The notes beneath the pieces are model-generated. The model worked only from the letters and a program-made list of their open reading frames with translations, was not told the origin of the DNA and did no database searches. Source: Paulownia fortunei (lineage: Eukaryota; Streptophyta; Magnoliopsida; Lamiales; Paulowniaceae). From it: a DNA stretch of 64,000 bases. This document shows positions 1-11,606 of the stretch, one piece after another (positions within the stretch are counted from its first letter, which is position 1; each line of letters opens with the position of its first letter). A program made the position numbers and the translations under genes. The stretch lies in assembly GCA_019321725.1 (NCBI GenBank), contig CM033110.1, positions 22,871,210 through 22,935,209 of the forward strand, given 5' to 3'.

Positions 1-1884
1 AAAAGTGTGGGAATTGGACCATCTCTTTTGCTAGAGATAATTTCCTGTCATGCGTACAAAAGTTAGCATCCAATAAACATAAGTTTTGATTTTGAAATCT
101 AAACCAAAAGGAAAGTTCCAAATAAGATGCAAGAAGCAACATATTTTTAACATTTTGATGATCCAGAGTGACAAAAATCCAGAGCGTTGTTAACGGTGGA
201 ATAATAGAAAACCGAATGAGAAAATATGTCCAGGATTGAAGGTAAAATCAGCTGAAGGAAAAATAAACAAAGTTAAACAGTTCTAATGTCTAATCAATTA
301 TATAATTCATATATGTTCATTATATTATTGCAGACCTGCAATTAACGATTTGAGATGATAATTTATGTTAGATGATGTTGATCAAATTTATTTATTGAGG
401 GAGTTTATACATATGTATTTTTTTCTTTTTAAATATTGATTGATTTTCAATTCATTTTATGATAACTAGAACTTATAATCAATTAGAATGTAGGTGTAAA
501 GTACTTTACCAATAATCTATCTTATCCTGTAAAAATAACATCATTATATATATGTATATGTGCGTAAGTGGAGGTCTTGGGAGTTTTTGAGATTCACTTT
601 TCCTGGGCTTATTGGTTTAACCGACGTCGTTTAATGGTACATGGACTGAGCCGCTGAGTCCTAGTACAATGATTCATGGGCTAAGTCCAAGTCTGCGATG
701 CATGGGCTTAGCACGCCTCAAACCCTCTTCTAGGCAACATTTTTTGTGGTCAGGTGGTTGTGGTCCATCTTAAATTCACCTTAACCATAAGTAAAATGGG
801 CTTGGAGTTTACTATGTAAATAAATACGGTCTATAATGTTTGTTTAAAATTAATCAAAACATATAAAATTAATTTTTTTGTTATATCCAATTTTTATTTT
901 TTACTTTCAAATTTCAGTAATTGTAGTGTATTTTAATGGGTATAAAATTTTATCTGATAGTCCTCAAAAAAAGACACAAGCTTGAGCTTACTTCCAAATT
1001 TTAAAGCTTGTATTTATTATCAAATTGATCTTGAGCCTACAAGAAGAAAAGTTAGCACAACTTCAGAGGATTAAATGCAATTTGCTCAATTTTTCTTCCA
1101 TGGTCCATTGGTATAAAATCAACAGCTACGAGGTGGATTAATATCTCCCCAATAGATATAAAATAGGAAAGAAGAATGAAAAAAAAGAATATTATTATCC
1201 AAAAATACTCGAATTGAGTAAATATAGTTTAATCTTTTTATACTATTAAGGGATAGTATATATTTTTTCAATAAGAGTTTAGGGAGACTAATTATTTATT
1301 ATTATTATTATTATTGGTTAGGGGGGATTTCAAGGGGGGCAAATTGCATTTAATCCCAAATTCAAATATTTAAAAAAAAAAAAAAAAGACCTTGTCCATA
1401 TTCAAGTTGAGCGTGAGATGACCTAAGCCCCCTTCTCTAAACTTTACGGACACTCCTACTTTACAACAATTAACTAGAATTTAAATCGAATTACATTAAT
1501 TGTCCGTCCCATGCTCCCAATGCATACTAATGGCTTCTCATAACTCAAGGAAAAAAATAAATAAATAAATAATGCTCAATAAGAAAAGAAAAAGACCTGC
1601 CGCATGAAATTTTAACTACTCAAGTTTATTTTGTTTCTCGGTTTCCTTTATTTATTTTATTTCTTGTTCTTCCTGCAACATAATACCAAATTTCTATAAT
1701 TGCATGAAGATAAAACTCACTCTGGGAAAATAATAAAAAAAGAGGTAAAAGAGCCGTAAAACTAAACCACTTCCACAGACTTAGATTGTTTTTTTTTTTT
1801 TTATTCGACCCCTAAAACAAGAAGAAGGCAGGGAGAGACAGGATTTGAACAATAACCTTAGATGAAAACCTTCTAATCAATAAC
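1..1884. other. Intergenic, AT-rich, no gene seen
   Basis: No coding region is supported. The stretch holds short ATT-type and A-homopolymer runs (about 1297-1315 and 1373-1387). Phrases such as the one near 1335-1360 (a G run followed by 'caaattgcatttaatccc') resemble common plant repeat ends, but no element could be delimited. Confidence 0.6.
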
Positions 1885-2162
1885 CTAATCCAGGGATGGA
1901 GGAGGAGGAGAAGGGACAAGATAACCAGATTTAGCATTAACGTTTGGTCCAGCATCTACATAATCCAATTCCACCATCTCCATTGATTTTCCCTGCAGCA
2001 ATATTCCAAATAAATACAAATTGGAGTTTCCAGCTACATAGTGTACAATGTCCACGTGACATCAATAAAAGAAAATTCTCCAAGTATGAAAGTAAAACCT
2101 GGTCGGAGGCTCCAACTGCATGCTCTTCATGGCCAGAAGAATTCACCATTTTCCTTCCAAAT

Positions 2163-2196
<34 letters not shown>

Positions 2197-2357
2197 CCAA
2201 ACAAGAGTTGTAATATATAGTTACGTACAATGTAACAGAAGACAGTACAAAGAAAGACAAGAAATAAATGATTATGTCTGAGCATTGTACCACTAGAGAA
2301 AAGGAGCACGAGGAAAACCGACAGAAAAAGAGCCTTTCTAAAACAAGACCGTCCCAT
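1885..2357 (-). CDS. Predicted small secreted peptide precursor, 79 aa, three exons
   Basis: Three exons join in frame on the minus strand: 2357-2291, 2163-2099 and 1992-1885 (stop TAG at 1887-1885). Exon 1 encodes MGRSCFRKAL followed by a strongly hydrophobic run to about residue 22, a typical signal peptide. Exon 2 encodes a short charged stretch (GRKM, then HEEH). Exon 3 encodes a Tyr/acid motif, ELDYVDAGPNVNAKSG, then a Pro-rich end with four consecutive Pro. Both introns are GT-AG and short (127 and 106 nt); the first ends in a (TA)15 run directly before its AG. This layout is known for secreted signalling-peptide precursors: signal peptide, variable spacer, small conserved-looking C-terminus. 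The acidic DY motif followed by Asn and Pro loosely recalls tyrosine-sulfated PSY peptides, but it lacks their usual His-x-Pro core. I do not recognise the family. Function is inference; the splice model is moderately supported by the uninterrupted frame. Confidence 0.6.
2165..2194. repeat. (TA)15 microsatellite
   Basis: A perfect TA dinucleotide run of 30 bases. It lies at the 3' end of intron 1 of the small-peptide gene, so length changes could alter distance to, or recognition of, the acceptor AG. Confidence 0.95.
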
Positions 2358-5120
2358 GTAAGTTCTCTTTTGGAGATTTTTCTGAATAAAGCTCTCTGAT
2401 TTTTTCTGACAGGAAATTAAGGAAAAGGAAATAGGGTAAGAAAAGCCCTTGAAAGAAAAACAAGAACTGCTGGGGAGTTTCGGGGGAAAAGAACAATACT
2501 CTCTGGCCTCAGATCCGATGAATATATGTGATGATATTAATGATAAAGACTGTCGCGATGTCCACTCTCCTAAGTTTCATTAATTGTGAAACGAATCAGT
2601 TTGTTGGGTTTGATTCCTTTTTTATGTTTTCACTATCAGTTAATCACGAATATATAAATAAACAATGCTCGTTGAGGCAAATATCTATATATTTGGAATT
2701 TGAAGCTAAAACCTCATATTTCTTTATGCACCGCCTTAATAAATTTAGGGGTCAGTGGAAGAGGAAAACATCTTTGACTTTATTTTGACATCAATTGATC
2801 AAGCCAACGCTTTGTGACAATATCCAATGTGTGAGCAATTATGTCTTCGACCGATAGATTCAATGCTATTGCGAATGGACTCAGAGAGAAGATATGAATG
2901 TGTATATATATCTAAGATTAATTAATTTAAATATTTGTTCTCTCTTATAATATTAACAGTTTTTATGCACCTTGATAAACACTAAATTACTTGTTTGGTA
3001 GTATACATACATGGGTCCACTAGATGCTACATTGAGTATGCATCACACACACATTCACACACAAATATATAGATGTGTGATTGTATTTGAATGTGTGGTG
3101 AGATAAGCACCCGATATACATTATCAGGTGTAGTATCAACACTACCACTGTAGAAGTTTAATATGATTGTGATTTAAGTGATATTTTGTTGACAAAATCT
3201 AATATTAAGTTAATCAAAAAAGTTTAATGATTGCATAAACCTCAAAACTAGGTTTGGCAAATCATATTAACAAGATTTTCCAGGTCATATATGGATCCAA
3301 TTTTTTAGCATCTCATTTCATCACTATCATGATATTATTGATTAACTACGCATCAGCTAAGTTTGTCCTCTCCTATGTCTCCTTGAGTATATACATATAT
3401 AGATATATAACTATGAACAGAAAAACAAAAGTGAAATATGAAATATCAACCATAAAACTATTGTGGGAGTTGACTTTGAGCTCCAAGCTCAATGATCTTG
3501 CTGTTGTCTGTATTTGATGAAGAAACATGGAACTGTAGTTACATCTGGAATTAATTAGTCCAATTGCTAAATATAAATTACCATCACGTGAGGCATAAAT
3601 CTCAATATTCCCGCATCCCGAAATGGATAATGGTTAATACTGAACGTTAGATAGTTTTAGAACGGTGGTGTCTAAAAATTGTTAAATATGAAGAGTAACT
3701 GTTGTAGAAGGAGTTGAAGAAAATTGCCTTTGGTATAAATTTTTAAATTTTAAGGAAAGAAACAAAAAATAGGAAACTTGCAACAAAAAATCAAAGAATT
3801 AACCAATTTCAAGTGGAAATTTCGTTTTTCTTTCGCTCAAAAAAATCAGTTAAGCTTTTGGGTTGATTTTTGTCCAAAATTCCTGTCAAATGAAAACACA
3901 CGACAAAATAGCACTACTATGATTAGATTTTTAGCAACCAGATTGTCTATGTTGAATTCCACAAGTTTCAAACAAATGGATTATTAGCTAAGAATTTTTT
4001 ATTTTTTATTTTTATAAGTAATTGAGAAAAATAGGTTCCGAGGAAACTGCAGGGTCATTATTGTGGCAGTTGTGCAGCAAGTAGTTATAATAAGATTTGC
4101 TGATGCCAGGTGACGTTTTTTCTTATCTTTTATATTTTTGATTTTTGTGGGCGTAAACGGATAATGGAGCTATAAATCTGGAGTCCCACCAGGACTAATT
4201 TTCTGTATCCCGCGAGCTACAAAAGGCAAATCGGCACTAGTCCTATTTCAGGAAGCAGCAAAAGTACAACGAGATTGAGAAGCTAAAAGCAATACTCCAA
4301 AAAACTTCCAGCATCATCACGTGCTTCAAGGGCCCCAAACAGCTAATCTGAAAAACAAAATGATGATCATCACTCGTTTGACAGAAGAAAATGTCCTCAA
4401 CGTTCTTTTCAAGCCACAAATTTGTGGCACAAGTTGCTTTCTTTAGTTAGGTGAGCCATTATGTAAAAAGCATATATACGCAATGCTATTGGTAAAAGTT
4501 CTTAGCTGTAAGGTCCAATTCCAAAGGAAAATCCAAGAAAAGTGTTATCTATCATAGCAAGTGTGGAGGAAGATGATCAAAATTTAAACTTTCTTTTGTT
4601 ATGATATGGACATGAGCCATGAGCCATGGATGCCTTCGCCTTTGTAGAACACCAATAGAAAAAGGAGATCTTAAAAATCAGGTCGGCAGAGAAAATGTTC
4701 TGATCAGAATCTGAATCTAATCCATATATCCAAAAAGAGAGAAATAGTACCGAGAAAACTCATAAATGTTCCCCACTTATTTTACAGCATGTGGATTTTG
4801 TTACACAAGCTCACTATCTTGTAACTCTCAGTATTTCATATATTTATGTACAAGAACTAAAAAAACCACAAAAACCATCTATCTCCCAGAGCACCTATTT
4901 GCTCATCCATGCATGAGAACTCTGAAGTAGTTGCTAAGACACCTGATCCTACCTTGACAAGAAATCATGGGAATGTACCCTGGACTCTAACCTGGTTGGT
5001 CCATAGCTATCAGTGCTTCTGGAGTTGCCAGAAGCAGACCAGATGAGCACAAACTAACTGAACAACAGTATCTTGCCCTCAGGCTGTCAAGAAAATGCAT
5101 AAAGCTTCTACTCAATCAGC
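2358..5120. other. Intergenic between peptide gene and CDF gene
   Basis: The first ~170 bases hold the pyrimidine-rich leader and promoter of the minus-strand peptide gene. About 4800-5120 is the likely 3' UTR of the CDF gene. Between them the DNA is AT-rich with a short CA/TG-rich patch near 3045-3065. No coding signal is supported. Confidence 0.5.
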
Positions 5121-8100
5121 TTACGAGCTCTCATGGAAGCTTAATGACCTGGACAATGCTGCTGGATTGGCTTGTAATACTGTGGAGGTTTCTGGAACAT
5201 GAGTCTTTTCATCACCCTTTGATTGGGATTGGAAGGCCTTGAAAAGACCACCACCACCAACAGAATCAACTCTGTCATTCTTTATACCCAATGTTGCCCA
5301 TATGGAACTCTTAGCAGCTTCTCCGGGATCATCAATTCTCAGCGTCTTTGGAACCCACAGACACTTCTCAGAATTACTCTCTTTTAGTGTCTCTTCCTCC
5401 TTTGTATTGGCTAGTTTCAAAATGTTGTCATCCCTTGAATGCTTCCCCAGAGTTGGGGAATTGGGACCAGAGGTTGGGGGTGTGTGGCTCTGCGAAGCAG
5501 TTCGTGTTGGTGGGATAACCCAAGGAACACTCCAAGCGCCAGGTACAGCACAACCCCAGTAAGCTGGTGCTGTAGAATAGAATGGCACAGGAAAGCTAGC
5601 AGGGCCAAAAGTCGGTGGAGATACAGAGGAGCTCCACTGAACAGAATTCCATGGGTAAGGCCAGGGGGCTCCAGGATAGCAGGGCACCTGTGGAGGAAAG
5701 GGGTGACAATTTGGCGTCAATTCAGGCAACCCAGTTTTACCTACCTCATCCTTTGAACTTGCAGCAGCGATGGAAGATCTACTTGAGTGATCATCTCCAT
5801 TCTCTTTACTTCCATGAGAAACTGAAATTCCTAGTTCTTCAGGTTTATGGAACCCATTTCTTGAGCTGTTTCTAATTGTTTTATCAACAATGTTCAAAAC
5901 TGATGCCATAGATTCACATAGGGGTGAATCTGAGCCAAAGGTGAGGACAGTGCCATTGGGGTTCAGCGCAGGGTGGTGAATTCCATTTGTAAGATCCACT
6001 CGGGCACTCTGAAGAGCTTCTGGGACAGTTAAATGACGGAATTGGGAAACAGAATTCTTGTTCTTACGGCGACCAGCACCTACAGGCACATTCCTCATGG
6101 TCCCTCCAGCTGTCCAGTATCTCTGGCAATTCTTGCAGAAATGCCTAGGTTGGTTGACATTGTAATTGTTAAAATAACAAAATTTTGTGTCCATGCTATT
6201 ACAGCGAGGGCATGGAAGTATCTTGTCTGGCTTCTTAAGGGTTTTCTCCTGTGAGTTACTTGTCTCACTTTGGTCTTCTTCAGTCTTTGACATTTTTACT
6301 GATCCAGTATCATTATCAGCAGAAGGTGCATTTGAATCCTCAATCATTGGTACAGTGGCATTAGAACCTTTTAATTCCTCCGATGTCAAAGGTTTGGCTA
6401 GATCTTCCTCTTTTGGATGATCTTGTTCAGGACCAGATAGACTCTGCATGCATATAGATCATCTATGAGAAAGCAGAAATCAAAAGGTCAAAGTTACAAC
6501 TCATTAAGTATCTGGAAACTATGTAAGTATTATGCAGTGGGCACAACATTTAAGGTCAACTTGGCAGATGAATCGAATGCCATAAAATGTACAATTTCCA
6601 ATATTTCTATTGCCTTTTGCAAATTAATACCAGAAACTATAAGTACAAGGCACTGCTGAAGGGGCGGCAACAGCCGACAATATGGCAATAGATCAAATTG
6701 TTTAGCACAAAATACTCCCAGAATCAGATGGCTAGAAAGATGTTCTTTTATCTTTTTTGGTGGAAAGTGTTGCTTATTTCTATTGCTAATACCTGATTCT
6801 GTTTTATAGTTCACATAATTGATCAAATATGGAAATTGTTTCTTCTAACTCTGCCATGATTATGCTGCAAGAAATAACCCAAATGAAGCTATCACCAAGC
6901 CTTAATAAAAAAAAAAAAAAAAAGAAAAAGAAAAAAGCAAAACAACTAAGCAACAAAACTGATCATTCACAAACAAAGAGTCCATCATAAGTTGAACTTA
7001 TGTAAGAAGTAATATCAAATTCCCCAACCAAAACTAAACCATATGAGAAGACAATAGAGAAGGCTCCAGCCATATGCAACCAGGAACAACCTGGACTCAA
7101 TTATTGAGTAGGTTCCTAAGAGAACTATTATAATGCATCCGGACGCTTTCTCTGAATCTGAGTTCACGCTTTCTCTGAATCTGAGTTCCAATCCAACCAT
7201 TATCTGTTAGATCTCAATTTTAAGGCTCCAAACTCAATAAAAGTCCATCTCTTCAATTCAGAGCAACACATATACTGCTGTTCTCAACAAGGGGAAAAAG
7301 AAGAAAAAGCAAAGGCTTGCACAGATAAGGAGAATCAGGGTATGCACCTTGACTATTTCAGCTCGTGCGAAGCTATGTTCATCAAATCTTTACTTTCTTT
7401 CAGATAACTGAGTGCTGTGGAATCATTTTACAGCAAAATATTCCTCCTCAATGCTTGATTTTTATTTTGGGAAAGTAGTTGGTTATTGCAGAAGAAATCA
7501 AGATAATTTTAAAATGGAACAAATATCCGTTGGAATGCTAAGATTAAAATTCCTTTTTCGGTGCCTCTAATGAGGTCCGAGCTACTAGACAAGCATGATC
7601 ACAATGGCTTAATGAGACTCCCAGCTTTATTAAAGAAAAATCAAAGACGCACTTAAATGCACAACCAAAAAATTCCTGAAACTAAATTGGCCAAACAGCA
7701 GAGACACGTGAAGCCCAATTTAGACGATCCTTAAAAGAAAAACTAAAAAAGAATTTGGCATAAAAAGTTGTTCATAGCAGAACTTGAACCACCATAAAAA
7801 ATCCGTAACAAACAATTCGCATGCACGATAAAAGAAAAACAGCAGTAGTTGACATATAGCATGTCCTTAAATCCTAGATTAAATATACTAGAACGAAACT
7901 AAGTAGCTCAAGAACAGAACTTTTATTTCAAATTTTATCCAAAAAACAAACTACTTAGTCTCTTTATAATTTTTAACTATTAATATTTCAATGCATCTTT
8001 AAAACCCTAAATCAAATTATTAACCGAGAGCTAATCCACAAAGTCCATAAAATTTTGAAAAGCAATCAAAACCAAGATTGACCCATTATATTTTACAACA

Positions 8101-8376
8101 TATCGATTAAAGGGTTGTCTTCAAAACTTAAAAGTAATTCATTTCAATCCTTACCTTGCGTGATTCTTGCTCCTCTGCATCTCTATTCAAATTGCTATCT
8201 TCAAGCATAGAATCAGATGAACAAGAGGGATCTTGGTTTAAGCTTTCCTCTCCAGCAGCCTCACAAGACTGAGCTGAGACAGGTCCACCAGTTTCCGCCG
8301 CCGCCGCCGCCGAATTGTCCGGCAGTTCAATGGTTTTACCAAAAAGCTTTATCTTGGGGTCTTTAACTTCAGACAT
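5121..8376 (-). CDS. Cycling DOF factor-like transcription factor, 514 aa, two exons
   Basis: Exon 1 is 8376-8155 (donor CGCAAG|GTAAGG) and exon 2 is 6443-5121 (acceptor CATGCAG|AGT), joining in phase 0. The Dof zinc finger spans about residues 152-205, with the C-x2-C-x21-C-x2-C cysteines at 152, 155, 177 and 180 and the following GRRKNKN basic run. The N-terminus carries [14 protein letters not shown], the KLFGKxI motif of cycling DOF factors, known in that family to contact TOPLESS co-repressors. The C-terminus has the CDF signatures [20 protein letters not shown], then WATLGIK, and GGGLFKAF. Those C-terminal motifs are bound by FKF1 and GIGANTEA in Arabidopsis CDFs, which repress CONSTANS and control photoperiodic flowering and stress responses. 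Overall order fits CDF2/CDF3-type proteins; orthology within the CDF group is not resolved. A short Ala run (about residues 22-27) interrupts the N-terminal region. Confidence 0.93.
6444..8154 (-). other. Intron of the CDF gene
   Basis: A 1711-base GT-AG intron. It holds an A-rich run at 6906-6935 and a perfect 23 bp tandem duplication (7143-7165 and 7166-7188). No conserved insertion was recognised. Confidence 0.85.
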
Positions 8377-8960
8377 TTTGCTTTTTATCTCTCTGGCCCC
8401 CCCTCTCTCTTGTTATCCAAACTAGAAAACAAAGTACAACAAATAAATATAAGAAAAGAAAAACAGAAAACAAGCCCTGGTGAGTTGGGATTAGGAGATC
8501 TGACACGCACACGCACTGAGCGTGTAACTGCGTGTTCTTTTTTCCTTTTTTTGGCTTTTGGGGTTCTGCGTGTATGTGTGTATCTATGTGTGTTCTGATC
8601 TATACTGTGGTTAGGACGACGTGTGAGAGATGGATCCGAGAAGGTGTTAAGTTTAAGTGCCACGTCAGAAAAGAAAGTGAATTCTCAGCCACAAGTTCTA
8701 TGTGGCCTTGAGATTTTGTCTTTCTCTTTTTCTTTCTTTTCCTTTTCTTTTGATTCTTTGTGCCAAAAGTGGACTGACTCAGCACTTTTCCCCTTTTCTT
8801 TTCTTTTCTTTCCTTTTTTAACTCTCTTTCTTGTTTTTTTCTTCCCCTATAGTTTCCTTGGCTGCCCTTTCTAAAAAGTCTCTATACTTTTTCAGTCTTT
8901 TGATTTTTCCTTTTCTTTTTCTTTATTGGTTTCCTTTTTTTGTGGATACCAAAGCAACTT
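8377..8960 (-). promoter_or_regulatory. Leader and promoter region of the CDF gene, pyrimidine-rich on plus
   Basis: Sequence directly upstream of the CDF start is strongly strand-biased: plus strand 8690-8960 is almost entirely C and T, so the minus (sense) strand is a long purine tract. Short ORFs here are low-complexity products of that bias. Promoter function is inferred from position only. Confidence 0.45.
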
Positions 8961-9587
8961 GGCTTGAAGTGAGAAAAAAGTGGTACCCTAAGCTCTTTTT
9001 TCAAGTGTTTGGCCACCCCATCCATACGTGTGGAATCAGCAATGCTTTTAATTATAGTTTAGCCAAACATGATTAACTCTGTTTTTACACCCACTTGACC
9101 CACATGTTATGGACTAATTATTTTAATGTTGCTTGGTTTGGTTTGAGGCTGTATACGAGCTATTCATAGGATCAAATATTTAAATCACGATAATTAAGTT
9201 GATCTTTCATTAAAAATCACGATAAATTTGTTGTGTTCCTAATTAAAACCTTCGAATATTTAAATCAAATCAAGTTTGGGAAACGGGCTATTGATATTGG
9301 TGAATGAAATTGACAAATTAAATTAAAAATTAAATAATGATAAAAAATAAGTAATATAATTATAATATTTTTTACACTTAGTATATACAAGAAATGAAAA
9401 AATAATAAAATCGTCATTCCTTATTTAATTTCAATTTTATAATTAGTAATTAAAAATAAATAGTAAAAATGAGATAAAATTATTTTTTATAATTAAATTA
9501 ACGTTCAGTAGAATTTTTTTAAAATAAAATTATTATTTGATATATTATGCATATATTAATTTGTTGTTATTTTAGTCGGTATTAATA

Positions 9588-9593
9588 TGTGTG

Positions 9594-9626
<33 letters not shown>

Positions 9627-9627
9627 T
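9588..9627. repeat. Compound (GT)n(AT)n microsatellite
   Basis: A GT run passes into an AT run with a TCT interruption. Read directly from the sequence. Confidence 0.9.
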
Positions 9628-9817
9628 TTCATACTGATATAAATATTATTTTGATTAATAAAAATAACACATAAAATTATTTTATTTTATTTTATTGACT
9701 AGATTAAGATAAATAACTAAAAAAGAACCAACACAAAAATATTTTTGTGTTGGTTCAATTTAATAGGAATACAATGAGTTTGAATAAAACTCGAATTGCA
9801 TTGAACCTGCCTTGTTT

Positions 9818-10320
9818 AGGGTAGGTTTTGAAACCATAAATGGGTATCAAGGCGAGTCTCAAGTTTTATTTTTAAAACCCGAACTCGATCCCTTAAAATA
9901 TTACATATATTAATTTATTTGTGTGTATATTTTTATATATGTGAAAAAATATATGTATCCTATATACATGTACTCATAAAATAATATAAATATAATAATC
10001 TTATAAATTAAAATAGTAATATAAAGTTAATAAATAATTAAATATATAAGTGTATATTTCAAATTTTATTTTATTTTTAAATTAAAACATGTATATATAA
10101 ATTAAATAATTAGTTATTTGTTGATAATATTATTTTATCATATTTATAAAGTTATGGTGATATTATTATTTTAAAAATAATTTTTAATATTTTTAAAATT
10201 ATAAATCAGGTCTAATGGGTCCAACCCACTAACTCTCGGGTTTAGGGTGAGTTCGGGTTCGAATCCATAAAAATATTGAAGGATCAGATTTTGGGCAAAC
10301 CCGACCAAACCCGACCGACT
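9818..10320. repeat. Pair of degenerate GGGTTCGGGT-type repeats flanking AT-rich DNA
   Basis: Two similar segments, about 9818-9895 and 10240-10320, each begin TTTAGGGT, pass through a 'CCATAAA' block and end in AACCCGA-type sequence. They flank about 350 bases of very AT-rich DNA. This looks like an old repeat-derived insertion; the family is not identified. Confidence 0.4.
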
Positions 10321-11583
10321 TGCTATCATTCCTAAATTTTGTCAAATATTTTTATTTAATTTAGAATGATAATTTTATCAAATATAAATATAGGTTCAAC
10401 CTGACTGATTAAAAATGTCTAAACTCATACTTTTAAGAATGATTATTCATTTGAGAATATGTATTACTAATACTAAATCATATCAATTATATATTTAAAA
10501 ATGGACTTAAGAATGTCTATTACATTCTCACTTCATTCATATATATCAATCATGTCATAAGAGTTTAATAAGAACAATTATATACGAAATATGAAAAATC
10601 ACATTACTGCTTAGTATAACAGTTGAAGAGTATTTAGAGGTAATGTTGCACATGCAGAACACATGATTATGCAGACAGGTGACATTATCGTAACGAATTT
10701 TTTCTTGAAACATGTAATATTTCTTGTGATAATAGAATCGAGTCGACTTGATCCTGAATTTGGTCAAATTGAAGTCCATATAAAAATTCATTAGATCTTG
10801 TTCTCTTTCATAAATACAAGGGCAAAAAAGGTAAATTATGTCCATGTACATCAGATTTAAAATGTTAAAAACTAGTTAAATGGGTCATCATTTTGGTTTG
10901 CATTGTTACATATTATGTACCTCAACTTGCAATGCTAGAGAGGAGGGGGGTGGGGGATGCTGTCTTTGGTCCACTAGAATAATGTGGGTGTTTCAATTGA
11001 TCATCATGATATGCTTTCTTTTGTTTAGTTCTTCTTTTGAATAAATGGTCGTTTGCTTTCATTTGGAACCACATATATCATTGATGTGGTTTTAATTCGT
11101 GTTTCCCATTATGCATGACAAAGGATAAAGATAATTAAACTCGAACATAAAAAGAAAAAAAGGAAATGTGTAGTACGCATGTTTGTCCTAAATATAATGC
11201 AAAAAGTTCTTATGCTTGGTTTAGATAATATTGCTTCACAAGCAATGGTTAAGGCGGCAGATTTATTTATTTATTTTTTAATTCATCTAGACACGAACAC
11301 AGTCAATGATATTCTATATTATGCACCATTATATCTTTATAATATAATAAATAATACTAAAAGCATGAAAGAAAACTACTTGATCTAGAGAACATCTTTT
11401 TTATTTTATTTTCAAATGAGGATATTTGATCTATATTCAGTAAACATTGCAAACTAATGTGCATCATTAATTTCTGAAAATGATAAAGCTTAGGAACATA
11501 ATAGTCACATGCATTTGTTTTTGGGACATAATGTCATCAATTGGGGTCAATAGCATATTCTTGATAAATTAATTGTTAAAGAC

Positions 11584-11606
11584 AATATATATATATATAT
11601 ATATAT
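11584..11606. repeat. (AT)n microsatellite
   Basis: A perfect AT dinucleotide run in intergenic DNA. Confidence 0.9.

Noticed and set aside
1937..2293. A 118-codon frame with a long YIYI run overlapping the small-peptide gene
   Set aside because: It reads through intron 2 and the TA repeat of the peptide gene; the YI run is only the translation of the microsatellite.
3045..3065. CRISPR-like or other short regular array
   Set aside because: Only a short CA-rich patch; no repeat-spacer structure, and CRISPR is not expected in a plant nuclear genome.
5239..5756. Plus-strand frames of about 105 codons opposite the CDF gene
   Set aside because: Antisense shadows of a well-supported coding exon, with no domain of their own.
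10245..10265. GGGTTCGAATCC as a tRNA B-box
   Set aside because: No A-box or cloverleaf around it; it belongs to the GGGTTCGGGT repeat.
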